Source: Shimia sp. CNT1-13L.2
GTDB lineage: Bacteria; Pseudomonadota; Alphaproteobacteria; Rhodobacterales; Rhodobacteraceae
Direction: 5' to 3'
DNA: 64,000 nucleotides
Assembly (NCBI RefSeq): GCF_024331145.1
Contig: NZ_JANDJO010000012.1
Coordinates: 38,758 to 102,757 of the forward strand
The notes beneath the pieces are model-generated. The model was not told the DNA's origin, ran no database searches, and was given only the letters and a program-made list of their open reading frames with translations. Made by a program: the position numbers and the translations under genes. Of this stretch, positions 36,083 to 43,493 are shown in pieces. How positions within the stretch are numbered: the first letter of the stretch is position 1; each line of letters begins with the position of its first letter.

Positions 36083-36781
36083 ATGTTTCGTACCGCTACT
36101 CTTATCGCCTCTGCCTGGATTGCATTGACGACAGCCGTGTCCGCCGCGGACCGGCCCGTGGTGGTTGAACTCTACACCTCGCAGGGGTGCTCGTCCTGTC
36201 CGCCTGCCGATGCTTATTTTCATGATAAGCTGGCCGGTCGGGATGACGTGATCGCCTTGGCGCTGCATGTTGATTACTGGGATTACCTTGGCTGGAAAGA
36301 CGAGTTCGCCAGCCCGGCCAACACCAAGCGCCAGCGCGATTATGCGCGGGCGGCGGGCCATCGTACGGTTTACACGCCGCAGATGATCATCGGCGGGCGG
36401 GACCACGTGGTGGGCAATCATCCTTACGAGGTGATGGACCTGATCGACGCGCATATGAAAAGCAAGGCGCCGGTCGACCTGAGTATCGAACGCAATGGCA
36501 ACCGGGTGCGTATCAATGCTGAAACCGGTGAGGACCTGGGTCCGATGGTGGTGCAGATCGTGCGCTATCGCCCAGGGGCGGAGGTTTCGATCAAGCGGGG
36601 CGAAAACGCGGGTCGTGTCCTGCGTTATGCCAATATCGTTGAAGATTGGGACGTGGTGACCGAATGGGACGGCAAGGCGCCTCTCAAGACCAAGGCCACG
36701 GCGCGCGGTGATCTGCCTGTTGTGGTGCTGGTCCAGGCAGAAGGCCACGGGCCGATTTTGGCGGCGGCGCGTCTGCGCTAG
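36083..36781 (+). CDS. DUF1223 secreted thioredoxin-like protein
   Basis: 232 aa. Signal peptide (MFRTATLIASAWIALTTAVSA), then VVVELYTSQGCSSCPPADAY with a CSSC motif in thioredoxin-fold position, VDYWDYLGWKDEFASP and YTPQMIIGG. DUF1223 proteins are periplasmic and of unknown function; the CxxC suggests thiol or metal chemistry. It lies behind bufC on the same strand, and a copper/thiol link is tempting, but the 123-base gap leaves room for a separate promoter. The stop is three bases from the converging acyltransferase stop. Confidence 0.85.
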   Translation: MFRTATLIASAWIALTTAVSAADRPVVVELYTSQGCSSCPPADAYFHDKLAGRDDVIALALHVDYWDYLGWKDEFASPANTKRQRDYARAAGHRTVYTPQMIIGGRDHVVGNHPYEVMDLIDAHMKSKAPVDLSIERNGNRVRINAETGEDLGPMVVQIVRYRPGAEVSIKRGENAGRVLRYANIVEDWDVVTEWDGKAPLKTKATARGDLPVVVLVQAEGHGPILAAARLR

Positions 36782-36784
36782 GTC

Positions 36785-37705
36785 TTACTCTTCGTTGATC
36801 TTGACGTTTTTGAAGTTCTCGTCCGGGTACTTCCAACGCTGGTGAATCCAGAACCATTGGTCCAGGTTTTCTCGGATCAGTCTTTCGAGACCATCATTGA
36901 CGGCTTGTGTCATGGTGATGGGGTCGGAGTGCGGGATCTCATCCTGCGCGACGATGCGGAAGTTCAGCCCGTCCGGTTCGCGTAGCCCGTAGACCGGGAT
37001 CAGGGCGGCGTTGTATTTCAGCGCCAGTTCGGCCGTGATCAGGGAGGTGCGGGTTTTCTTGCCGAAGAACTGAATGTCCTCGCCATAGTAGTGGTAGAGG
37101 TCGGTCAGGATGCCGAGCACGCCGCCCCCCTTGATGTGGCGTACCATCTCGAGCATGCCCTTGCGGCCCTGTTCGAACATCGGGGTTCCGATCTTGGAGA
37201 TCGATTTCACGTAGTGTTCGTTGAAGTATGGGTTCGACATGCGCCGGTAGAGCGCGCCCATGTTGTGGCCGCGGTGAATCAGGTTGGCCCTTACGGCATC
37301 GTAGTTGCCCATGTGGCCGGTCACGAGGATGACAGGGCGGCCTTCGGCGCGGGCCTGTTCAAGCTTGGCAAGGCCCGGGCCTTCGATTGGTGCCTTGATG
37401 GCGCGCTCGACGAACGCCTGGCCCGAGTAGATTTCGATCAGGGTGCGGCCGGCATTGTCCGGCACCGCCTTGCAGAGGCGTTTGACCTCGCTTTCGGGCA
37501 GGTCGGGCAGCACGAAGTTGAGGTTGCTGCGAATGCGGCGATGGTAGCCCGCCAGCGGGGCCACGACAGTCGAGACCAGCCACCCCATCATTCGCACGCG
37601 CGTGGCATAGGGCAAGGTCAGCGCAAGGCCGATAGCGCCCTTCAGGAACAGATTGGTGGCGTAATGTGTCTTGGTACCGACGGGGGCGTCTTTGGGCTGG
37701 CTCAT
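36785..37705 (-). CDS. LpxL/HtrB-type lysophospholipid acyltransferase
   Basis: 306 aa. Membrane-anchored acyltransferase with the catalytic HxxxxD motif TGHMGNYDA, an RRMSNPYFNEH segment and WFWIHQRWKYP near the end, all typical of lipid A late acyltransferases. It would add a secondary acyl chain to lipid A precursors on the inner membrane's cytoplasmic face, though some members act on other lipids. The DMT permease gene ends 7 bases upstream on the same strand, so the two are co-transcribed. Confidence 0.9.
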   Translation of the reverse strand: MSQPKDAPVGTKTHYATNLFLKGAIGLALTLPYATRVRMMGWLVSTVVAPLAGYHRRIRSNLNFVLPDLPESEVKRLCKAVPDNAGRTLIEIYSGQAFVERAIKAPIEGPGLAKLEQARAEGRPVILVTGHMGNYDAVRANLIHRGHNMGALYRRMSNPYFNEHYVKSISKIGTPMFEQGRKGMLEMVRHIKGGGVLGILTDLYHYYGEDIQFFGKKTRTSLITAELALKYNAALIPVYGLREPDGLNFRIVAQDEIPHSDPITMTQAVNDGLERLIRENLDQWFWIHQRWKYPDENFKNVKINEE

Positions 37706-37712
37706 CTAGGTC

Positions 37713-38576
37713 TCAGCGGAATGTTTCGCGATGCCACACATACGTGCCTGCGCCGGCAATCACAAGCGCGCCGATGAGGGTCCAGATATCGGGGTATTCG
37801 CCGAAGATCAGCATGCCCCAGATCGTTGCGAAGATCAGGCCGGTATAGGCGAAAGGGGCGAGGAGGCTTGCTTCGCCTTCGGAGAGGGCGCGGATCAGCA
37901 GGAGTTGGGAGAGGGTGCCGAACAGCGTGATCAGCGCCATCAGGCCAAGCGATGTGGCGTCGGGCATTGTCCATTGCGGCACCACGAGGATCGACAGGAC
38001 CACCGCGCCGAAGAGGGCGGTGTAGAGCATCGAGGTCCAGATGTCCTCGTCCTTGCCGACGAAGCGGGTGGTGAGCGTGTAGGCGGTGTAGAAGACGGCG
38101 GCGGTGAGCGGGTAGATGGCGAAGGGCGAAAAGACGTCCGAGCCGGGGCGGATCACGATCAGAGCACCGATCAGCGAGATGGCGATGCCGATGACACGGC
38201 GGGGGCCAAGGCGTTCGCCCAGGAAGAGGGCTGCGCCAAGGGTGATGAGCACCGGGTTCACGTTCATGATCGCGGTGGCCTCGGCAAGGCTTATGTTGCT
38301 GATTCCGATAAAGAAACACCAGGTCGCCCCCATCAGGAAGACCGACCGCAGGAGTTGCAGGAGCGGATAGCGGGTGTGCAGCACGGCGGGCATCCGGCGG
38401 GCGACGAGGACAAAGACCACGAGGGCCTGACCGGCATAGCGTGTCCACAGCGCCTGAACCACGCCGACGCGGGGCGCAAGCGCCTTGGCCGTTGCATCCA
38501 TGAGGGTAAAGCACAGGATGGCGGCGATCATCAGCAGGATGGCGCGGGCGGTGGGGGAAAGTTGGTTCATGCCCAA
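37713..38576 (-). CDS. EamA/DMT family permease
   Basis: 287 aa with ten hydrophobic helices in two EamA repeats. The N-terminus LSPTARAILLMIAAILCFTLMDATAKAL and the motif LAEATAIMNVNPVLITLGAALFLGERLGPRR are typical of the family. It moves small metabolites or drugs across the inner membrane; the substrate is unknown. First gene of a two-gene unit with the acyltransferase. Confidence 0.88.
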   Translation of the reverse strand: MGMNQLSPTARAILLMIAAILCFTLMDATAKALAPRVGVVQALWTRYAGQALVVFVLVARRMPAVLHTRYPLLQLLRSVFLMGATWCFFIGISNISLAEATAIMNVNPVLITLGAALFLGERLGPRRVIGIAISLIGALIVIRPGSDVFSPFAIYPLTAAVFYTAYTLTTRFVGKDEDIWTSMLYTALFGAVVLSILVVPQWTMPDATSLGLMALITLFGTLSQLLLIRALSEGEASLLAPFAYTGLIFATIWGMLIFGEYPDIWTLIGALVIAGAGTYVWHRETFR

Positions 38577-38620
38577 GCTGTAGGAGCCGGAGGCGGGCGT
38601 GTAAATATGTAGTTTACGCG

Positions 38621-39667
38621 TTAACCATCCTCTTCGTCGGGGTTGGCCAGCTTGATCTCGCCACGGTCGGCAAGGGTGCGGATGGCGCTGACGATTTCTG
38701 TCATGGCGCGTTCCCCGTCGCGGGGGGCAACCTTGCCCAGTTCGGTGACTTCTTCGCGCAGTTGATCGGCAAGGCGGGACGACATGTTGGCGAGCATGAA
38801 ATCGGTAGACTCGCCCAGTGACCCTTCGGCCGCATAGGCAAAGGCGGTGATCAGCGTTGCCTGATCTATTTCGCGGGTGATGGCGGGCACGTCGCGCGCT
38901 TCGAGACGGAGGGGGATGTCGTCAAACGTGAAGATGGCCTTGCGCACGGCATTGGCGAAATCGGTGTCTTCGTCGTCAAGACCGGTCAGCACGTCATCGC
39001 GGGTGGCGGCGGGGGAATAGTTGAGGATGGCGCCGACGCGGGCAAAGGCGGCCTGATCAAAGGCGCGGGGCGGTTCGTCATCCAACTGGGCCGCGAGCGA
39101 GAGGCCGATGCGGTCCACGGCTTCGGGGGTGACCGCGCTGGTTAGGGACATGGCATAGGTGATGCGGCGGGCCTTTTCGCCGGGCAGCGCACCAAGGAGT
39201 TCGGCGGCGCGGGCCACGTCAAGTTTGGCCAGCATGACGGCGGCGACTTCGGTGCTTTCGCGGTCACATATGACGGTCAGCTGTTCAACGGACAGGGCGC
39301 GGATGCGGACCCAGGGATCACCGGCCTGACGCACCCCGGCCTCTTTCCTAAGGCGTGCGGCGGTGAGCGGGCTGATCTTGCCCTCAAGCGCGGAGAGTGC
39401 ACCGGAGATGCCGCGCGGGAAAGACAGGCCGATGGATTCGAGTTCGTGGGCGAATTCCATCACCACGGTTTCCAGCGTTTCGCGATCCACATAGCGCATG
39501 TTGCCGAGGATCTTGGTGAGATCGGCCTGAATATCATCGGGCAGGTCGGTCAGGGGCACATCGGCGCCCTCGTTCAGGAGAAAACGCACGATGATGGCCG
39601 CCTTGTGGCGGCGGCTGAGCCCAAGAGGGCCGGAGATCGGGGCTGGTGCAAAAGCGGCGCTGCTCAA
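38621..39667 (-). CDS. fliG: flagellar motor switch protein FliG
   Basis: 348 aa. Resembles FliG throughout: LSRRHKAAIIVRFLLNEGADVPL at the N-terminus, a middle armadillo-like region, and a C-terminal torque domain with AIFTFDDIPLRLEARDVPAITREIDQATLITAFAYAAEG and ANMSSRLADQLREEVTELGKV. FliG sits on the C ring and transmits MotAB torque. The sequence is diverged from the enteric type, as in other Rhodobacterales. No other flagellar gene is in the window, so this is an isolated copy relative to any main cluster. Confidence 0.85.
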   Translation of the reverse strand: MSSAAFAPAPISGPLGLSRRHKAAIIVRFLLNEGADVPLTDLPDDIQADLTKILGNMRYVDRETLETVVMEFAHELESIGLSFPRGISGALSALEGKISPLTAARLRKEAGVRQAGDPWVRIRALSVEQLTVICDRESTEVAAVMLAKLDVARAAELLGALPGEKARRITYAMSLTSAVTPEAVDRIGLSLAAQLDDEPPRAFDQAAFARVGAILNYSPAATRDDVLTGLDDEDTDFANAVRKAIFTFDDIPLRLEARDVPAITREIDQATLITAFAYAAEGSLGESTDFMLANMSSRLADQLREEVTELGKVAPRDGERAMTEIVSAIRTLADRGEIKLANPDEEDG

Positions 39668-39720
39668 AGGGGCCTCCTGTGTGGTGGAGGCACCTTAGTC
39701 AGCAACCGGTGAACAAAGCC

Positions 39721-40263
39721 TTAGTGGTTGTAGGTTGATCCGGTGCGGATCGCGTTTTCCAGCGAGACCGCAGGCCATGTGCCTTCGCCACCGCGGGCGC
39801 GGATTTCATCCAGTTCGAGCCACGCCAGGTAGAGGTCGCCGCTTTCGACATGGGCCTGACCCTTGTAGGAGCGGGCCAGCAGGTTGTCGGGGTTCTGTGC
39901 GAGGGCCTTTTCATAAAAGGCCATGCCCAGTTCCGGATCGCCAAGGCGGCGGTGGGTAAAGCCCCAGTATGTCAGCACACGGTCATCGGACTGGTCCGAC
40001 ATGACCGACAAGATGGTCTGTGCTGTGTCGAACTGGCCAGCGTAGGCGTATTCGCGAACGGCACCGTAGAGAATATCGTCGGAAAGGCTGGAGTTCTGCG
40101 CCTTGACGCAGCGCTTTTTCTTTTTGTCCCAGACTTCACCCTTTTTGCAGACCTTGGTGGTCTCGGAGGGCTTGGGTACGCCGAAATCATTGCCTCCCGC
40201 CGAGAAGGCAGCAAGGGGCGTCAGGGTCAGGGCGGAAACGAGGGCAACTTGGCGAAGGAACAT
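39721..40263 (-). CDS. secreted TPR protein with a Cys-x2-Gly-x2-Trp-Asp-x5-Cys module
   Basis: 180 aa, specific function unknown. Signal peptide MFLRQVALVSALTLTPLAAFSA, then a small cysteine module VCKKGEVWDKKKKRCV (Cys 38 and Cys 51 region), then two to three TPR-like helical pairs (AVREYAYAGQFDTAQTILSVM; YWGFTHRRLGDPELGMAFYEKALAQNPDNLLARSYKGQAHVESGDLYLAW). Predicted periplasmic. The cysteine module has exactly the spacing found in the small protein encoded at 40354-40521. It lies upstream of fliG on the same strand, separated by 53 bases. Confidence 0.75.
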   Translation of the reverse strand: MFLRQVALVSALTLTPLAAFSAGGNDFGVPKPSETTKVCKKGEVWDKKKKRCVKAQNSSLSDDILYGAVREYAYAGQFDTAQTILSVMSDQSDDRVLTYWGFTHRRLGDPELGMAFYEKALAQNPDNLLARSYKGQAHVESGDLYLAWLELDEIRARGGEGTWPAVSLENAIRTGSTYNH

Positions 40264-40353
40264 CGGGATCTCCGTGTCGAGATGAAACTACTGTCTGGAC
40301 GATAGCATAAAGCTGCCCCCCGCCGAGTCACGATTTGGAAAGCGGCCTGTTAC

Positions 40354-40521
40354 TTAACGGATGGGGGCGATGCACATCTCGAGCTTGGGGTCCCAGTACA
40401 GACCATCATTGCAATGGATGCGGGTGCCTTCGTCGTGAATGACAAGGGGATGGGTTTTGTTCAGCTGTGCCGAGGCGGTTCCGGCGGCGAGGGTTGTCAT
40501 GAGGATCAGTGCAGTGCGCAT
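40354..40521 (-). CDS. tiny secreted protein with the same C-x2-G-x2-WD-x5-C module
   Basis: 55 aa, function unknown. The ATG at 40521 (MRTALILMTTLAAGTASAQ) follows GAAAGGACGAGAC and gives a clean signal peptide ending SAQ. The mature ~36 residues contain HCNDGLYWDPKLEMCIAP, a two-cysteine module like a minimal chitin-binding (peritrophin-type) loop. It is next to the TPR protein that carries the same module, and both are transcribed in the same direction. Confidence 0.7.
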   Translation of the reverse strand: MRTALILMTTLAAGTASAQLNKTHPLVIHDEGTRIHCNDGLYWDPKLEMCIAPIR

Positions 40522-40607
40522 GTCTCGTCCTTTCGGTTTGTGTTCGGGTGACGAGGTAGAACGTCTGTGCAGGCCAACCACGTCAGGTGCTTCACGTTTC
40601 CGTCAGA

Positions 40608-40640
40608 ACAAAAAAAAGGCCGGGCAGTGGGCCCGGCCTT
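40608..40640 (-). terminator. intrinsic terminator of purB
   Basis: On the minus strand AAGGCCGGGC and GCCCGGCCTT form a 10-bp stem followed by a run of seven T. It lies just downstream of the purB stop. Confidence 0.88.
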
Positions 40641-40663
40641 GGTGATCTTGATCGAAAGGGATC

Positions 40664-41968
40664 TTATTCGCCGAAGACGCGGCGGAAGATCGTGTCGACG
40701 TGTTTGGTGTGGTAGCCCATGTCGAACTTTTCGTTGATGCCGTCGACGCCAAGCGCGGTAACAACTTCTTCGTCGGCCAGCAGCAGTTCGCGGAAGTCGA
40801 GGCGTTCTTCCCAGACTTTCAGGGCGTTGCGCTGAACCATCGAATAGGCGTCTTCGCGGCTGACGCCGGCCTGGGTGAGGGCCAGCAGAACGCGTTGCGA
40901 CATGACGAGGCCCGGGAACTTGTTCATGTTGTCGAGCATGTTGTCGGGGAAGATCAGCATCTTGTCGACGACGCCAGCCAGACGGTTCAGGGCGAAATCG
41001 AGGGTGACGGTGGCGTCGGGGCCGATGCCGCGTTCGACCGAGGAGTGCGAAATGTCACGCTCGTGCCAGAGGGCCACGTTTTCCATCGCCGGGATCACGG
41101 TCATGCGCACGAGACGCGCGAGGCCGGTGAGGTTCTCGGTCAGGACCGGGTTCTTCTTGTGCGGCATCGCCGAGGAGCCTTTCTGGCCCATCGAGAAGAA
41201 TTCCGCGCCTTCCAGAACTTCGGTGCGCTGCATGTGGCGGATTTCGACGGCGATGTTTTCGATCGACGAGGCGATCACGCCGAGGGTGGCGAAGAACATG
41301 GCGTGGCGGTCACGCGGGATGACCTGGGTGCTGATCGGCTCGGGGCGCAGGCCCAGTTGTTCGCAGACGTGCTCTTCAACCGCGGGGTCGATGTTGGCGA
41401 AGGTGCCGACCGCGCCCGAGATCGCGCCGGTGGCAACTTCCCAGCGGGCTTTTTCAAGGCGGTTCTTGTTGCGGTCCATCTCGGCGTAGAAACGCGCGAA
41501 GGTCAGGCCCATGGTGGTGGGTTCGGCGTGGATGCCGTGGGAGCGGCCAACGCGGACGGTGTCCTTGTGCTCAAGCGCGCGTTTCTTCAGCGCGGCGAGA
41601 ACCTTGTCCATGCCTTCCAGCAGGATGTCGGCGGCGCGCACCAGCTGAACGTTCAGGCAGGTGTCGAGCACGTCCGAGGAGGTCATGCCCTGGTGGACAA
41701 AGCGGGCCTCTTCCGAGCCGACGTGTTCGGCGAGGTGGGTGAGGAAGGCGATGACGTCGTGCTTTGTGACGGCTTCGATCTCGTCGATGCGGGCCACGTC
41801 GAATTCAACGTCCTTGGCTTTCCAGACCGCGTCGGCGTTTTCCTGCGGGATCACGCCCAGCTTGGCCATCGCGTCACAGGCGTGTGCCTCGATTTCGTAC
41901 CAGATCTTGAACTTGGTTTCCGGCGACCAGATGGCAACCATTTCGGGGCGGGCATAGCGTGGGATCAT
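40664..41968 (-). CDS. purB: adenylosuccinate lyase
   Basis: 434 aa fumarase-superfamily enzyme. It cleaves SAICAR to AICAR and adenylosuccinate to AMP in purine synthesis. The signature SMGQKGSSAMPHKKNPVLTENL is present, with TSSDVLDTCLNVQLVRAAD and GRSHGIHAEPTTMGLTFARF earlier. The start at 41968 (MIPRYARPEMVAIWSPETKF) is the conserved PurB N-terminus; the open frame continues about 128 codons further upstream but is not protein-like there. A long antisense frame over the gene is a shadow. Confidence 0.97.
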   Translation of the reverse strand: MIPRYARPEMVAIWSPETKFKIWYEIEAHACDAMAKLGVIPQENADAVWKAKDVEFDVARIDEIEAVTKHDVIAFLTHLAEHVGSEEARFVHQGMTSSDVLDTCLNVQLVRAADILLEGMDKVLAALKKRALEHKDTVRVGRSHGIHAEPTTMGLTFARFYAEMDRNKNRLEKARWEVATGAISGAVGTFANIDPAVEEHVCEQLGLRPEPISTQVIPRDRHAMFFATLGVIASSIENIAVEIRHMQRTEVLEGAEFFSMGQKGSSAMPHKKNPVLTENLTGLARLVRMTVIPAMENVALWHERDISHSSVERGIGPDATVTLDFALNRLAGVVDKMLIFPDNMLDNMNKFPGLVMSQRVLLALTQAGVSREDAYSMVQRNALKVWEERLDFRELLLADEEVVTALGVDGINEKFDMGYHTKHVDTIFRRVFGE

Positions 41969-42049
41969 GTCACGGCCTTGTGTCTTGCGGTTGGGATTTG
42001 GGCGCGGTTTAGACTGAAGGGGACGCGGCGGCAAGGTGCGAGGGGACAG

Positions 42050-42379
42050 ATGAGACGGATTGCCCTGATTTTTATGGGTCTGGCCGGGATGGCGCAGGCG
42101 GAAAGCTGGTCGGATCTGAATGGTGCCGAGATTGCGGCGGCATTGAACGAGCAGACACTTCAGTATGAAGATGCCACGCAGGTGTTTTATGAGAGCGGGC
42201 GCACGCTCTATGACGCGGGGCGGCCGAGTTGGGGATACTGGGCGGTGCGCGGCGACCAGTATTGCAGCCAGTGGCCGCCGGCGGATGGCTGGGCGTGCTA
42301 TGACATGCAGCGCAATGGTGACGTGCTGCGTTTCATCGGCGAAAGCGGTCATGCGACCGACGGGGTTCTGACGCGCTGA
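42050..42379 (+). CDS. small secreted hypothetical protein
   Basis: 109 aa, not recognised. The ATG at 42050 follows GAGGGGACAG and opens a signal peptide (MRRIALIFMGLAGMAQA). The mature part ESWSDLNGAEIAAALNEQTLQYEDATQVFYESGRTLYDAGRPSWGYWAVRGDQYCSQWPP-type sequence has two cysteines (DQYCSQWPPADGWACYDM) and many Trp/Tyr. The pattern of a YxSGRTxYDxGxPSxGxW segment followed by paired Cys occurs in small periplasmic proteins of Rhodobacterales; function unknown. It is divergent from purB, 81 bases away. Confidence 0.7.
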   Translation: MRRIALIFMGLAGMAQAESWSDLNGAEIAAALNEQTLQYEDATQVFYESGRTLYDAGRPSWGYWAVRGDQYCSQWPPADGWACYDMQRNGDVLRFIGESGHATDGVLTR

Positions 42380-42407
42380 GAGCGGAGCAACCCGCCAGTC
42401 GGGTTCG

Positions 42408-42965
42408 CTATTCGGCGACGGCCACTGTCACGCGCGTCAGCGTGTCACAAATCTCTTGCAGGTGGGCAAGGTCACGCACCTGTTTGCGCGAGGCATTTGC
42501 GCCGGTTTGGACCATGTCCGAGAGGCTATAGGGGGTGAGGCCGCGTGTGGCGAGCGTGTCGGCACGCGGGGTCAGGATCTCCTCGAGCTTGGCGCGTACC
42601 CGTTCGGCGGACTCGGCCAGTTCGGCCTGGCTGGAGTTGTTGAAGCCCTCGATGATGTCCTCGGCGTTCGGGGTGCTGTGCATCTTCTCGTAGGGGCGCA
42701 GGGTTGTGACTTCGAACACCAGCCGCAGCCTGTCTTCCAGCGTTTCACACGCGGGAAGGCGGGTTTCGATCTCGTTGATACTGCGGATACAGAACAGGCG
42801 GATCACGGCGCGCATGATCTCGTCCTTGTTCTTGAAATTGTTGTAGACGGTCTGGCGGGCGACGCCGGCGGCTTCGGAAATATCATTCATCGTCGTGCGC
42901 TTGACCCCGTAGCGGATAAAGACCTCGACGGCGGATTCCAGGATTTGAATCTCTTTTTCGTTCAT
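42408..42965 (-). CDS. TetR family transcriptional regulator
   Basis: 185 aa. The N-terminal helix-turn-helix (about residues 6-52; FIRYGVKRTTMNDISEAAGVARQTVYNNFKNKDEIMRAV) is a textbook TetR domain. The C-terminal ligand domain is not assignable. It is convergent with the small secreted-protein gene and divergent from the Nudix remnant, so its target is not clear from position. I found no copy in its own upstream region of the palindrome seen at 18.5 kb, so a link to the RND operon is only speculative. Confidence 0.9.
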   Translation of the reverse strand: MNEKEIQILESAVEVFIRYGVKRTTMNDISEAAGVARQTVYNNFKNKDEIMRAVIRLFCIRSINEIETRLPACETLEDRLRLVFEVTTLRPYEKMHSTPNAEDIIEGFNNSSQAELAESAERVRAKLEEILTPRADTLATRGLTPYSLSDMVQTGANASRKQVRDLAHLQEICDTLTRVTVAVAE

Positions 42966-43063
42966 GTGGCTAGCCTCACAAATGGACGCAGGATGTCAAT
43001 GTCGGTGATTGTCAGTTTTGAAAGAATCCGCGTATTCAGGGCAAAGGGCGCAGGGAGAGTGCA

Positions 43064-43493
43064 ATGGGTTTCATCACTGGAGTTGGCCATTTCGTGGCGC
43101 GCGATGCGCGTGGGGCGGCAGAATGGGCGCGGCTTGAGGCTTTCGTGGCGGGCGGAACCCCAGCTCTTGGGGGCCAAACCCCCCCCAGCCCCCCGAAGGG
43201 GTCCGGCCTTTTTGTGGGCCCCCGAGGAAGCCTATGAGGAGAGCGGGCTTTCGCGGATCAGGGTGTTGAGTGACAGGGTGTTCGACGTCGATATTCACGA
43301 AATCCCGGCGCGGGGAGACGACCCGGCACACCTGCATTACGACGTGCGTTTCCTGATGGTGGCCGAGGCGGGAGAGATCGCGGTGTCGGACGAGTCGCAC
43401 GATCTGGCCTGGGTGCCGATCGCGCAGTTGCGGCAGTACACGGAGGCGCGATCGGTGCTCGTGGTGGAAGAGGCTGCGGCGTTCCTAGAGTAG
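43064..43493 (+). pseudogene. Nudix hydrolase remnant, core replaced by GC-rich repeat
   Basis: Two pieces of one gene in different frames. The N-terminal piece starts at ATG 43064 (MGFITGVGHFVARDARGAAE, then WARLEAFVAGG) and runs into low-complexity Pro/Gly sequence and a stop near 43243. The C-terminal piece, open from about 43212 to 43493, begins in the last part of a Nudix box (PEEAYEESGL) and continues RVFDVDIHEIPARGDDPAHLHYDVRFL and SDESHDLAWVPIAQL, the end of a Nudix (MutT-like) domain. The first part of the Nudix box and the strands before it are missing; a GC-rich block (43158-43230) sits at the break. It is unlikely to make an active enzyme. The stop overlaps the RTX stop on the other strand. 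Confidence 0.7.
43158..43230. repeat. GC-rich low-complexity block inside the Nudix remnant
   Basis: C- and G-runs with small inverted repeats (CCCCA/TGGGG at 43158-43172; runs of eight and six C; GGGGTCCGGCC). It coincides with the loss of the Nudix core and the frame change. Its relation to the two element families elsewhere in the window is not clear. Confidence 0.45.

Noticed and set aside
40700..42049. Long plus-strand frame across purB leading into the small secreted gene
   Set aside because: The part over purB is antisense shadow. Only the last 110 codons from 42050, with their own ribosome site and signal peptide, are credible.
42966..43063. Autoregulatory operator for the TetR gene matching the 18.5-kb palindrome
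   Set aside because: No copy of AAACTGAAC-N6-GTTCAGTTT or a close variant was seen in the regulator's upstream region, so a link between this regulator and the RND operon is unsupported.
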